NCBI GenBank assembly: GCA_016081115.2
Contig: CM071928.1
Span: 59,031,950-59,095,949 of the forward strand
Direction of reading: 5' to 3'
From: Rehmannia glutinosa
Lineage: Eukaryota > Streptophyta > Magnoliopsida > Lamiales > Orobanchaceae
Length of the DNA stretch: 64,000 nucleotides
Shown here: in pieces, positions 11,626 through 23,277 of the stretch
Layout of the letters: each line of letters starts with the position of its first letter
Numbering within the stretch: the first letter of the stretch is position 1
Made by a program: the position numbers and the translations under genes
Notes under the pieces: model-generated
Databases searched by the model: none
What the model was told of the DNA's origin: nothing
What the model saw: the letters and a program-made list of their open reading frames with translations, nothing else

Positions 11626-13700
11626 TAGAATTGATACTATAGACTCACTTTTGGTATAAAGTAGGAATACCAGTAATATGATTTTCCTCATTTTTATACA
11701 TATAAAATAGGAATACCATTTATGATATTTTCCTAATTTATATACATATAAAGTAGGAATATCATTTACAATCTTTTCTTATAATATTTTCCTAATTTAT
11801 ATAATTACAACAATTTTCTTATAATATCTTCCTAATATAAGAATTTATAATAAATACCATTTATAATGTTTACAATTGTTTCCTAATATAAAAGCAAAAA
11901 AAGCGGGAAAATAAAAGTTCCGGACTTCTGCTTATATATATATATATATATAGATATAGATTGTGTGTCCAAAATCATTCTCAAGCATTTATAGTTGATA
12001 ATTGAGGGTTTAATTAGAATCATATTCCAACTTGGAAACCTTTTTTTCTTGCCAACAAAGTAATACAAGATATGGTAGGAGTCTAACTCTTCCATAAATT
12101 AATTTCCTAATCCAATTAATAAACTTCTACATTATTCAATTGCTTGATGGGCCCTCCTACGCAGGCTTATTAAACTGGGATAGACTATTTAATTTTAATT
12201 AAAAGTTCATTAATTAATTCTCCAATTAATTAACTAGGCCCATTTAATTTAATTGATCTCCATCAATTAATTCCATCAAGCCCAATGAAGTAATTCAATT
12301 ATTTAAGTGACTAAATTAATTCAATTATTAAATCAATTTAGATTTCTTATAATTAATTAACCGCATTAATTAACTATTTCACTCCAATTGGGTTTCTTAA
12401 TATTTATTAGGTTCAATTAAATAATATTATAGTTTAATTAAATATTTAATCCATCAAGTGAATTAAATTAAAATACCATTTAATTAACCTCTATTAATTA
12501 AACTGATTCAACTCTTTGAATCAATCCAAGATTAGAAACGTTACATCTTGTCTTTTGTGTGTGACCCTTTAGGTTCACAACTAAGCTAGTAGTGGGCTTG
12601 CAATATTTGCAACTTATAAATATCATATATATTTTCGATTAAATAATCGAATTAATTAATCTGCTTAAAATTAACTCATTAATTTCAAGAACCTCACAAA
12701 TCAAGGGAAGCACCTAGCAAGTGAATCTTGATTACCTAGTCTTAGGTGAATAGCGAGCGAACCTATTCATTATACGAATGTCATGCAAATACAGTCTCTC
12801 TACCATCTGATCTCCCGATTAAGTCGAGGGTATGGTAGAAGTCGAAACCCTTTATAGGCTTAATAACTATGATCCCATTTCAAGTCACTTTGATCCTTTG
12901 ATGAATCACCATTCATAATTACCCGGCGAAGGTCTTGTTTGGATCAATGACTATGAAAACATAGGATATTCACCTAGTCCATAGGTGACAGATTCTTTAT
13001 TGGCGACTCATGAGTCCCAATACATAAAGACTATGCACCCAACGTAAATCCCTTATGATTGTCGAGCAACCGGGAAATACGTCAAAGTGCATAGTGTTAT
13101 GCACAAGACTAAAATATGGTTCCTCAAGTCTAAGGACTAATTATAGCACTATCATAAATTAGGAAATTCTTTACTCGACATACAATTCCACTAAGAATTT
13201 GTACTGGGTCGTTCAGTATACTTGTTCTCCAACAAGCATCCACATGCATACACTAGCATCCCTATGTGGATATCTATGGAATGAGATATTTCTCTTTTCG
13301 AGCATGCATCATATGTGCGAGTCTCCTAGGCTTATCGATGTCCAATCTCAATGAACCATTGACTCGGAACATAATTTAAGACCATAGCCATAAAGACGCC
13401 ATTCATTGATTACCATCAAATGCGTAATCATGTTCCGTAGCTAAATGTGATCTAGGGACTTTATCCAATTGACAAAACAATTAATGATAAAGATAAATGT
13501 CTTTATTAATAAATATTATGAATAAGATTGTCTTTACAAGAGTATCAAAGGATCGACATTAATTGGCTAGCAGGGCACTACTTTAATAGTGCAATCATTA
13601 GTCGTAGGTAGTAAACACATCAAACAGAATTGGCCTTTTGGTCAAATTTTTTTTGATATTTTAGAACCCGCATGCATATACAAGAAATTTAGTGTAAGAT
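11626..13700 (-). repeat. LTR-like non-coding DNA, right part
   Basis: It is AT-rich with no coding potential. On the minus strand a TGTTGGAGAACAAGTATAC start at about 13235 resembles a copia LTR beginning. The rest reads as typical retroelement LTR or leader sequence (short unique blocks, no frames). It would join 7346-8239 across the Helitron. Boundaries are not resolved; 13701-13902 holds nothing recognisable. Confidence 0.35.
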
Positions 13701-13902
13701 TAAACAGAAATTCGATTATATTACTAAAACGACACAAAAATAAAAAAAACTTTTAAAAAAAGCGCATAAGTTTGAAATTGCAATATGGTTTGAAGTTCAA
13801 CCAAATAAACTAATGGAAGAATTTTTAAAATACACTTTTACTCACACTTTTATACACTTATCTAACCACACTCCATAACTTAACCATACTTTGACTTGGT
13901 CC

Positions 13903-14338
13903 ACCGTTATACGGTGAAGTCATATTAATTAAATACCGAGAAGTCATACTGATTTTTATATTGAGAAGCCATACTAATTAATATACCATGAAGTCATACT
14001 AGTTATACCGTGAAGTCAAATGATTAATATAGCATACCAGGAAGTCATACTGATTAATATACCGAGAAGTCATAATAATTGTTATACCGAGAAATCAAAC
14101 TGATTAATATGTCGGGTAGTCATATTAATTATCATATCGTGAAGTCAAACTGATTAATATACCATATCAGGAAGTCATACTGATTAATACCGGGAAATCA
14201 TGATAATTGTTATACCGGAATGTCAAGCTAATTAATATGTCCAGTTGTCATACTAGTTGTTATTTCAGGAAGTCAAATTGAATAATATACCAGGAAGTCA
14301 AAATTATTACTATTATCATACCGTGAAATCATTATATT
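13903..14338. repeat. Minisatellite, GAAGTCATACTGATTAATAT unit
   Basis: About 15 degenerate units of 24-33 bp, each with GAAGTCATAC or GAAGTCAAAC, then TGATTAATAT, then ATACCG or ATACCAG. Unit length alternates irregularly, suggesting slippage rather than an ordered array. Confidence 0.8.
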
Positions 14339-14514
14339 CTTTTTGGTTTTTCTTTAAGAATAGAACTTTTTAGGGAGTTAGAAAACTATCATATTTTTCA
14401 TTCATATAATATTTAATTATTTATTACAATGAATTGTCTGCAATTGTATTGAATTGTTCTCAAATTTTATTTAACATTTAAACAAATAATGTCTATTTTT
14501 TCCTCAAGGGTATA

Positions 14515-14529
14515 ATTTTTTATGGTTAG
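14515..14529. repeat. LINE target-site duplication, left copy
   Basis: ATTTTTTATGGTTAG is perfectly repeated at 18342-18356, flanking the LINE. Confidence 0.9.
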
Positions 14530-14564
14530 TTTTTTTTTTTTTGATGAAAAGATAGGCAATTTTA

Positions 14565-15079
14565 TTAATGTAATGCGTCAACCGACAAAGAATTTACAAT
14601 GCAAAGAGGTGGAGAACTCCACACTGATGGACTATCAAAAGAAAATGACTCTTTTGCTAGTTCATGAGCAACCTTGTTAGCACTCCGGCGGACAAAATCT
14701 ACCGAAAAAGCTGGTTCACTGTGCAATAAAACACGGCATTCTTGTAGAATACTATCATATTCTGTCATCCCCTTCTCCAAAGACGATAAACCATCTACCA
14801 CATATTTTGCATCCGTTTCCACCACAACTTGTTGAATCCCCAAGCCATATATCCATGAAAGTGCTTCCCTTACCCCCATAGCTTCACTTTTCTGGACAGA
14901 ATATAATCCGGAAAGCACATAGTCCTAGCAACCACAAACTCACCTTGATCATTCCTTAAAATCATCCCAATACCTGTACACTTTCGGTTTTGACAAAACA
15001 CAGCATCAACATTGCATTTTAGATAAGGAAAATCTGGTTTTCTCCATTGATGAATTTGCACAAAAACAAATTTCATCAT
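14565..15079 (-). pseudogene. LINE RNase H domain (RVT_3 type)
   Basis: The minus-strand frames show KCNVDAVF (first Asp), KSEAMGVREAL (Glu), VVVETDAKYVVDGL (Asp) and VDFVRRSANKVAHELAK, the order of residues in plant LINE RNase H domains that remove the RNA strand of the hybrid. A frameshift at about 14890-14918 separates the first Asp from the rest. It is the 3'-most part of ORF2. Confidence 0.85.
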
Positions 15080-15728
15080 CTCCCCTTCCTGCTCGCGTAT
15101 CCGTTATTACCCCAACTGTTAGAATGCGAGAGAGTTGAGTGCACGATGCACTGCTTCGCTGCTAAGTGTTTTTGCTCCCACACCTCACAATTTCTTTGTC
15201 GCCACAAACTCCACAAAATCACACAAAATTTAGCAGCAAGATATGAGTCACTATTATTAATCCCATATTCAACAAAGTCTTGAAATGATTCAGCCTCAGC
15301 CACACATCTTTCCACCCAATCTTTAAGCCCTGCAATATTCCAACAATTTGTACAAAAGCTGCAAGTCACAAACAAATGCCAGCAAATTTCAATATCAATG
15401 TGACAGAAAACACAAATAGTATCCACTTGGATATTCTTTGCAGCAAGATTACTACGGGTAGGAATACAATTTCGATATGCTCTCCAAATGAAATGTTTAA
15501 CTTTTGGAGGTATGTTCATTTTCCATAATCGATTCCACAGAACTGAACTTCCAGCTGTATCTTCTTCTTCGACCAGTTTCTTGCAACTCTATACCCACTT
15601 TTAACCACATATCTTCCTTTTTTATCAAAATGCCAAACACGGAGATCTTGTCCTGCAAAGTTATTCGAGGGGATATTAGTTATTTGTTCAATATCTCTAT
15701 TACAAAATAATTCTTCCAATAGGCCCAC
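15076..15728 (-). pseudogene. LINE zinc-binding RT-associated domain (zf-RVT)
   Basis: The frame from 15519 encodes IPPKVKHFIWRA, TRSNLAAK and CVFCH...CWHLFVTC, the Cys/His pattern of the zf-RVT domain that follows RT in plant LINEs. The upstream frame 15728-15516 (YVVKSGYRVAR) is the linker before it. A small frameshift lies at 15516-15519. Confidence 0.85.
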
Positions 15729-16019
15729 ATCCCATTGTCTACTTCCGGAATTAGCAATTCATTAACAAAATGAGGCTAGCAAGAGCTTGATTAATGGGAG
15801 TTGATATATAAAAATTAGCCGCATCCCTTAACCAAGGTTCTCCCCAAACTTTGACCGCATTACCATTTCCAATTTTCCATCGAACACCTTTTTGAAGCAC
15901 CACTTGAGAACTCCGGACACTTCTCCAAATGAAACTAGGATTAGATCCCGACTTCGCATTTAAAAATCCCCTCGAGGGAAATATTTAGCTTTGAAGATCT
16001 TGGTAACTAATGCGTCCGG

Positions 16020-17222
16020 TTAAATCAAGAATTTCCATCCTTGTTTCCCGAGTAGTCCAACATTAAAGCAAAATAAATCTCGGAAACCTAATCCTCCGTT
16101 CTCTTTCCTCACACACAACCTATCCCACTTCATCCAATTAATGCCTCTCGATTTATCTTTGTTTGAACCCCACCAATACGAATTAATCATCTTCTCCAGT
16201 TCATCAAGTAAGGATATAGCGGTAGGAACGTACTCATAAAATATGATGGAATAGATTGAGCAACCGCCTTTATAAGTACTTCTTTGCCTCCTCTTGATAA
16301 TGATTTGCCTCGCCAATGAGAAATATAATTCCACAACTTATCTTTAATATGATTAAACACATCCTTCTTTTTACGGCCGATAAGCGATGGAAGTCCAAGA
16401 TATCTTCCCGTATTTAATCGCTTTGCCACACTCCAAAAATTTCACAAATATCATCCTTAATGCAAGCGATATTATTACTAAAGAAAATGCCGGACTTACC
16501 AAAATTCACACTTTGCCGGACGCTTGTTTATATAATTCAAGGAGTATCTTCAAGTAATTACATTCCTCTAAAGATGCCCTGAAAAATAACAGTCATTCAT
16601 CGGCAAAAAAGAGATGCGACACGGCTCTCTCCTACACACTCTAGAGCCGTGAATTAGGCCTTTAACTTCTGCATCTCTAATCAAATTCGATAATCCTTCA
16701 AACGCAAATGATGAATAAATAAGGTGACAATGGATCACCTTGTCGCAATCCTCTTTTAGGTTGAATCGGGCCAACAACTTCACTATTGACACCAATAGAA
16801 TATCGACCGTGGAGACACACATCATGATCCAAACGACCCATTCCTTTGCAAATCCCATTTTCAACATCATAGCTTCCAAAAGTCCCAATTCATACTGTCG
16901 TAGGCTTTACTAATATCAATCTTTAATGCCACATCTCCTTCCTTACGCTTTGAATTTCTCTTCATACTATGAAGTAATTCAAAAGCAATTTGGACATTAT
17001 CAATAATGGACCTTCCCGGACAAAAGCCGATTGATTATAAGAAATAACCTTCGACAAAATCCCTTTCACTGCTTTTGCGAGCACCTTCGCCAAGATTTTA
17101 TAAACAACATTGCTTAGAGATATGGGGCGCCAATCTTTCAAAGTACAAGGATTGTTGTTTTTGGGAATCAATACCACAAACGTATCATTCAAGCCATCCG
17201 GAAAACAGCCCTCTGTAGCCAC
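16020..17222 (-). pseudogene. LINE reverse transcriptase, frameshifted
   Basis: The frame from 17222 carries FPDGLNDT, VVLIPK, DWRPISLSNVVYKILAKVLA and QSAFV, the fingers and palm of L1-like RT. The catalytic FADD region (about 16590-16620) reads FAD then runs out of frame through a small lesion. Downstream frames (16429-16020) give YLGLP, WRGKSLSRGGKEVLIKAV, WWGSN and WMKWDRLC, the thumb and connection. Several frameshifts make it inactive. Confidence 0.88.
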
Positions 17223-18131
17223 TCTTTACACGCACAAAAATATCCTCACCAATTAAAGGCCAAAATTTTTGATAAAATGCCGGATTAAAACCATCGGCCT
17301 GGGAGATTTATCCGGGTGCATCTGTTTAACCGCCTTAGTAAATTCGAAAAAATGAGAATTGGCTTATAAGCATCGAATTTTGTTCATCTCGTTATGCAAG
17401 GTTTGACAACATTGATAACAGGATCAATGTGACATCCAAATTACTACCAAAAGCTTCTCATAATATTCCTTCACAATCCCACAAACTTTATTAATGTCTT
17501 CATGCCATACCCCATTATCATCTTGAATTTTTGTAATGCAATTTCTTTTCTTACGAGTGAAGCAAAGTTGTGGAAAAAATGTGTATTTCTATCCCCGCCT
17601 TAAGCCAATGGACTTTGGCTCTTTGTTTCAATAGCTTTCTTCTTGGCATAATAACGTGTTTAACTTACACCTAGTCTCTTCATACATAAGCTCGTATTCT
17701 TCCCCACTCTTCGCTCGTAATTTAGATAAAAGTGAATTGCACTTATTGATTTCTTTCCTAAAATCCATCCTCCGATTTTTGCTCCATAAGGTCGACTTTT
17801 CCGCACAAATTCCCGATCTACTTTGGATACTATGATCCCTAGATAAGAACCAAATACCACCTATGATCCCTGCAGATTTTCAAATCTAAATTTAATTTGT
17901 TTTTAAAATAGAAGATGTGTGCAATAAGATCGGGAATGATCTCAAACCGGGCAACAAGATTCTTCAAAGATTACATCCGGGAATATCCGAAAACCATGTA
18001 GTCGCACCAAAAGCACGATCAATTCTTTCTTCTATCCGCATTTATAGACCCCTTTCCCCTACTCCACGTAAACAGTACCCTTGTAAGGTATATCCTGTAG
18101 GCCACAATCCATGATCACCTCTCGAAAACCC

Positions 18132-18329
18132 CTAAAAAGCCGCCGGATGCTCGACTCGCTTTTTTATCTTCGTGAGATGTAGCATATCGTTAAAATCGCC
18201 AATACAACACCAAGGCAAATTGGGCTGATTCTTTAGATTTCTAAGTAAACTCCAGGATTCTCGCCGATTTGATCTATCAGGAATTCCATAGAAACCTGTC
18301 AACCGCCAAATTCCATAGAAACCTGTCAA
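18132..18329 (-). pseudogene. LINE endonuclease C-terminal remnant
   Basis: Residues TGFYGIP, SWSLLRNL and CCIGDFND match the end of the apurinic-type endonuclease of L1-like LINEs; GDFND holds conserved catalytic-site residues. The N-terminal half is absent because insertion was incomplete. About 17230-18131 between endonuclease and RT is decayed linker. Confidence 0.8.
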
Positions 18330-18356
18330 CCGCCAAATTCCATTTTTTATGGTTAG

Positions 18357-19261
18357 TTAGAATACATTTCTAATCAGATTTGTTAATAATATAATATTTG
18401 GTTATATGTTAGAATGAATTGATTGCAATTATAATTACTTGTTTTTAATTTGTTAGCTTTAAAACAATAAGTGTTTATTTTTTAGAATTAGTGTAAAAAC
18501 TATAGTTTCGTTCTCTTTATAGAATATTTGGTTATTTATTATAATGAATTATTTGCAATTATTTTTTATCTTTTGTATAATTGTGGCTTGCCGCTTGCAG
18601 ATAGATTAATTGTGGCTATCGTGCACAATATCCATGAGATCCGAAAAATAATTATCTCTATCATGAATAACTACTATCTCGTATTGTCCTTGCAAATCGC
18701 ACCGTATCAAACTACCAAATTATGCCAATTCATATGCAAAAATAATAATAAATGATTGTCAATCTGGATATTAGACACGTCTTTAAAAAAATCTATGTAC
18801 TTTCTACTTATTACAATATGCATAATTTCACGGTAAATATAACTTTACAATATTATTCTCAATCAATTTACGGTATGCATAATTGATGAGACAGACGAAC
18901 ATATCTGCTTCAAGAATTCTATTTGCAGTAATCTTCTTTTACTTGAGGAGTTCTTGTACAGATGGATAAATCTTTATCAGAATTCAAATTTATCTGAATC
19001 TGAAGCTAGAGTGTAATCGGTTAGCAAAAACGAAAGCAAGCGCTTTGATTTATTTTTAACAAACTCCTTCCTGCGATAACTCCTCGTCATACTGTGTCTC
19101 ATCCCCGAGTAGTTGAATAACAGAAAACTTCTGAACCCAACCAATCTCTGTATCCATCAGCAACTATAAAAGTACGTCCATGTGATTTATTTTTTTCTTC
19201 ATCATTAAACAAGACAACGTATCTAAAGCTTTATACCTTCTCTTTGCATATTTGTTCTTTC
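18357..19261. other. Unannotated spacer
   Basis: 18386-18490 and 18526-18580 are diverged repeats of each other and of 14399-14480 on the far side of the LINE (ATAATATTTGGTTAT...AATGAATT...TTGCAATT), so the LINE landed in a local tandem duplication. At 18900-19250 the minus strand has a short open frame I do not recognise. Confidence 0.4.
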
Positions 19262-19739
19262 TAAGACCAACTCCAACCCAACTTTTTACACCAAATTTGG
19301 TGTAATACAAGTATTCCCTATTTGCCCTCCAATTTCTTCTACTTCAAACTTTTAATTCCTATTGTATCCTATATTTAATAGAGCAAATGGTGGGATTTAC
19401 CCACTTGGGATAGGAGAGAGAGTTTTTTGACATGTAAGATAAAAAACATAGTTTTCTACCCACTTTTGGGGTTCTTTTACCACAATACCCTTGAGGCTTT
19501 AAATTCAAGCCTTTAAAGTAGGTTCTTGTTAAATACATACATACATACGATTTGCCCTCATTTACTCTTTATTTTTTCTCTCTTTCTTCTTCTTCTTCAT
19601 AAAATATCAAGTTCTTTTTGTATTCTTTCATAACCAAAATCGAACCAAAAAATTGAATAACAAGGTAATGTTATTTTTCCTCTTAATTACTTAACTTGTT
19701 TAAATCGAATAACAGACAGTATACTGACAATATGGAGTG

Positions 19740-20265
19740 TTGGCACGATATAGGCACAATTTCATATAACCCTAAATAACCCTACGACATGATATTGTGC
19801 CCAATTAACACTACGACACGATATCGTGCCTAATTAAACCTACGGCATGATATCGTGCCCAATTAACACTACGACACGATATCGTGCCTAATTAAACCTA
19901 CGGCACGATATCTTGCCCAATTAACCTCTTCATTAATGTGAGCATGGATAATTAATAAATGCTTTTAACCGTGGGTTAAAGCATGTCTGCAAGTGGGTTT
20001 TAACCAAAGTGAGTTTGTTTAATATATGTATGCACAAACATGCTTTTTTTTTAATATATGTATGCAGAAGAATGCATTTGAGGTTCCTTCACAAGGTGCA
20101 ACAAAAGATGCACATTTTATTTCATTTTAATAATTATAATAATGATAAAAACATGCTCACTTTGGCTGAACGAGTTTTATCTTAATTGGGCACGATATCG
20201 TGCCCAATTAACCCCGCGGCACGATATCGTGCCCAAATAACCCTATGGCACGATATAGGCATGAT
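19740..20265. repeat. GGCACGATATCGTGCC palindrome array, left block
   Basis: The perfect 16-bp palindrome GGCACGATATCGTGCC or close variants recur with a 29-bp period. Two alternating unit types (AATTAACACTACGACACG and AATTAAACCTACGGCACG) form a 58-bp dimer. About 250 bp of unrelated sequence (19930-20180) interrupts the array. Confidence 0.85.
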
Positions 20266-20429
20266 ATATGTTTTATATTTTACAAATTTTTTTAATTTTC
20301 ATATTTAATTTTTTATATTTTTTTTAAAATAACTTCGATTCTTTTTTCATTTCTAAAAGAAATTATCGTGGTTTTTTATATTTTACTATTTATATTTTAA
20401 AATAATTTTAGCATGGTGTTATATGTTAT

Positions 20430-20950
20430 ATGAGGCACGATAATTTATATGCAAGCACGATAATTTTAGCATGGTGTTAGCATGGTGTTATATTTCATTT
20501 CTAAAACAAATTTTATATGCAAGTGTTATATGCAGGCACGATAATTTATGTTATATGTAGGCATGAAAATTTATATGCAAACTTTTACTATTTATATGCA
20601 TGCACGATAATTTTAGCATGGTGTTTATATTTCATTTCTAAAAAATTTTTTTATGCAGGCACGAGGCACGATATGCATGGTGTTATATGTTTTAGCATGC
20701 ACAATATGGTTAATGGAGGCTGCAGGCACGATATGGTTAATGTATGCAAATGTATAATAAATGGCACGATATATGTACGAAATAGGCACGATATGTGTGA
20801 GAAATGAAATGAACGCACGATATAGTACAATTTTGAAATGGGCACGATATAATTAAGGGCACGATTTCGGCAGGATTCGACACGATATAAATTAGGGGCA
20901 CGATTTCGGCACGATATAAATTAGGGGCACGATTTCGGCACGATTTCTTG
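20430..20950. repeat. GGCACGAT half-palindrome array, right block
   Basis: More than fifteen copies of GGCACGATA or GCACGATA at irregular spacing, here mostly as half-sites (ATGCAGGCACGATAT, GGGCACGATTTCGGCACGA). It continues the left block in degenerate form. Confidence 0.75.
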
Positions 20951-21771
20951 TCTCTTCTTTTGTACATATGGTGTGTAGGGGTGTACACGGTTTTCAAGAA
21001 AAATAATAATTACATCGGTTTTAAAATTCAAAATCGTCAAATTAAAGGAAGGGCAATTTGGTCAAATTGGGTAAAAAAAAAGTTTTTTTAAGTTGGTGGG
21101 TAGAAAAGAATATCCATTATCCATATTGGGTAGTTAAAAAATTCCCCCTATTTAATATATAATTCATTTGTAACATGCTTTTAGTTAATTAAATTTTATA
21201 TATAGTTATTATTTTGGATGAACAATTGTAATAACTAACTATAGTTAATATTTACCAATAAATTATTATAAACTAAACTTAAAATTTTCTATAAACTACA
21301 ATAATTAATAAACAAAATTATAAGTTAATTAAAAAAGCATCAAAATCTATCATAAAATACAAACCACTAACATTATAATTAAACCTGAAATTTTAAAAAT
21401 AAAATATCAAGCAAACTAAATTCCTAATAGTAGATAATTTATGAGTAGATGATAGTTCAATAGTCTGGTAGATTATTGTCTAGTGTGCAATGCAGTATTT
21501 TTATTTATTGTGATATTAGTTGTAATACTTATTTTGCAATATAATTAATTAATGTAATATTAGTTAAATATAAGTTTTTATTTAGTTACATTAATAGTAA
21601 TAAAATATAAGCAAAAAAATTTGCATAAACAAATAAATTTGTTATTCCAAAATGAAAAGAAAATATTAAAATACACACTTGGTGTAATATTTAGTGTAGT
21701 GGGTTAGAGATGGTTTTTGAAAAATTACACCAAAATACCAAATTTGGTGTCATGGGTTGGAGATGCTCTAA

Positions 21772-22740
21772 GTAAACAATTTTATCTGACTCTTTTTTTT
21801 CTTTTCCTTTTTTTTTATTTCAGTAACTCTTGAACCTGTTTAGCCTCCCATATTGCAGCAGTGCTTTATCATGATGGGAGGAATAGGGGAGGAAAAAAAG
21901 AGCTCCATGTTTGCAGCAGTGATTGGCGATTCAGGATCTCTTTGTTGATTCATACACAAGTCAAATTTGTTTTACTTGGAGGAGTAGTGCACAAGATTCA
22001 TTCCAGCAAGATTTTTCTAAGGATGGGTTTTCCAAGCAATTTATTATCAATAGTTGGAAGACCCAATTTTCTTGCAAATATTTGGGGCGTCATATCATCA
22101 AAGGCAAATCCATATGGGGAGATACCATCAAAGGTGTGGACCTCACAAGCTATTCGCCACCAATCATAGGCTCACCAAGCGTGGAAAACGTCATCAAGCA
22201 ACTAGCCATCATCAATGGAGACATCATCAAAGGTGTAGAATAGCAAGCGACTCATCGTGAACAATAGACTCGACAAGCAATGAGACATCATCAAGGGTGT
22301 GGAATTAGCAAGCAACTCGTCGCCGATGATAGACTCGCCAAGCAAGAAGGCGCTATTAGGGTGTGGATTTAGCAAGCAACTCGTAGCCATGATTGACTGG
22401 ACCGCCTTCATTACTAATAATCGATAATTGTATTATTAAAAGTCAAGCAAGTGAGCGAGAGATAAGATGCGCCCAGTGAAGCATCATTGGAAGAGATTTA
22501 AAAAAAGAGTCACAAATCTCCGGAGCCATGAGAAGCCAATGTTAATGATGTTTCATACCACAAATGGGAAACATTGTTGAGCAGGTTATTTCCTAACTCC
22601 CTTTTCTTTTCTACAATGACATAATTCATCACAAACTTATGACTGAACTTAGAAAATTCTAAGTTGTCTACGTACCCTAATAAAGAGATCAAGTCAAAAC
22701 GTAGTTCAAAGAATATAAATATTTTTTCAAAGTGCCTTAC
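21772..22740. other. Unannotated repeat-rich stretch
   Basis: About three 62-65 bp tandem units lie at 22220-22400 (GGTGTGGAATTAGCAAGCAACTC type). The open frames at 21861-22243 are not recognisable as a protein family. I see no gene here. Confidence 0.4.
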
Positions 22741-23277
22741 ATAGTTTATACTCATGTGGGCCAGGAGTATCTACTTTATTTGAGATTTTGATAGTTTATA
22801 CTCGTAACATTGAGGCTTCTTTTGAATTTGACATTTGTTGATAGTTTAAATTCATATCAAGGAATCTTCACTTAAATTTGAGACATGTTGATAGTTTATA
22901 CTCGTATCAAGGAGTCTTCACTTAAATTTGAGACATGCTGATAGTTTATACTCGTATCAAGGAGTCTTCATTAAATTTGAGATATGGTGATAGTTTATAC
23001 TTGTATCAAAGAGTCTTCATTTGTATTTGATATATATTGATAGTTTATACTCGTATCAAGGAGTATTCATTTGAATTTGAGATATGATGATAGTTTATAC
23101 TCGTATGAAACAGTCTTTATTTGAATTTGAGATATATTAATAGTTTATACTCGTATCAAGGAGTATTCATTTGAATTTGAGATATGATGATAGTTTATAC
23201 TTGTATCAAGGAGTCTTTATTTGAATTTAAAATATATTTATAGGTTATACTCGTATCAAGGAGTCTTTATTTAAATT
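22741..23277. repeat. 50-bp tandem repeat array, about 11 copies
   Basis: ATAGTTTATACTCGTATCAA recurs at 22741, 22791, 22841, 22891, 22941, 22990, 23040, 23090, 23140, 23190 and 23240, a near-constant 50-bp spacing. The rest of the unit (GGAGTCTTCATTTGAATTTG) is also repeated, so the whole unit is duplicated. Confidence 0.92.

Larger units (their letters stand above)
14530..18341 (-). mobile_element. L1-like LINE retrotransposon, 5'-truncated
   Basis: A minus-strand non-LTR element bounded by a perfect 15-bp duplication. The T run at its plus-strand left end (about 14530-14542) is the poly(A) tail. From 5' to 3' it retains the end of the endonuclease, the reverse transcriptase, a zinc-binding RT-associated domain and RNase H. 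ORF1 and most of the endonuclease are missing through 5' truncation. Many frameshifts break the ORF. A 27-bp unit is tandemly repeated at the 5' junction (18284 and 18311). Confidence 0.92.
19380..21147. mobile_element. MULE-like non-autonomous element, copy 2
   Basis: It is flanked by a 9-bp repeat TATTTAATA (19371-19379 and 21148-21156), the duplication length of Mutator elements. Imperfect inverted ends include TTTACCCACTTGGGATA on the left and, inverted, AACTACCCAATATGGATA on the right, with TTCTACCCACTT further in. The core 20281-20400 matches copy 1. It is full of GGCACGATATCGTGCC palindromes. The frame at 20517-20807 is a by-product of the repeats. Confidence 0.6.
19265..21768. mobile_element. 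Harbinger-like TIR element with TAA target duplication
   Basis: Left end GACCAACTCCAACCCAAC and right end (inverted) GAGCATCTCCAACCCATG are matching terminal inverted repeats. Both are followed by ACACCAAATTTGGTGT-type palindromes, and TAA flanks both sides (19262-19264 and 21769-21771). TWA duplications and such ends fit PIF/Harbinger-derived MITEs. It has no transposase. Its interior was entered by the MULE-like copy 2. Confidence 0.7.

Noticed and set aside
20517..20807. Open frame of 96 codons as a gene
   Set aside because: It is created by GGCACGATA repeats (Cys-Arg-His-Asp pattern) and has no protein-like composition.
22741..23277. Regularly spaced repeats as a CRISPR array
   Set aside because: The whole 50-bp unit is repeated; there are no unique spacers, no cas genes, and the context is plant transposons.
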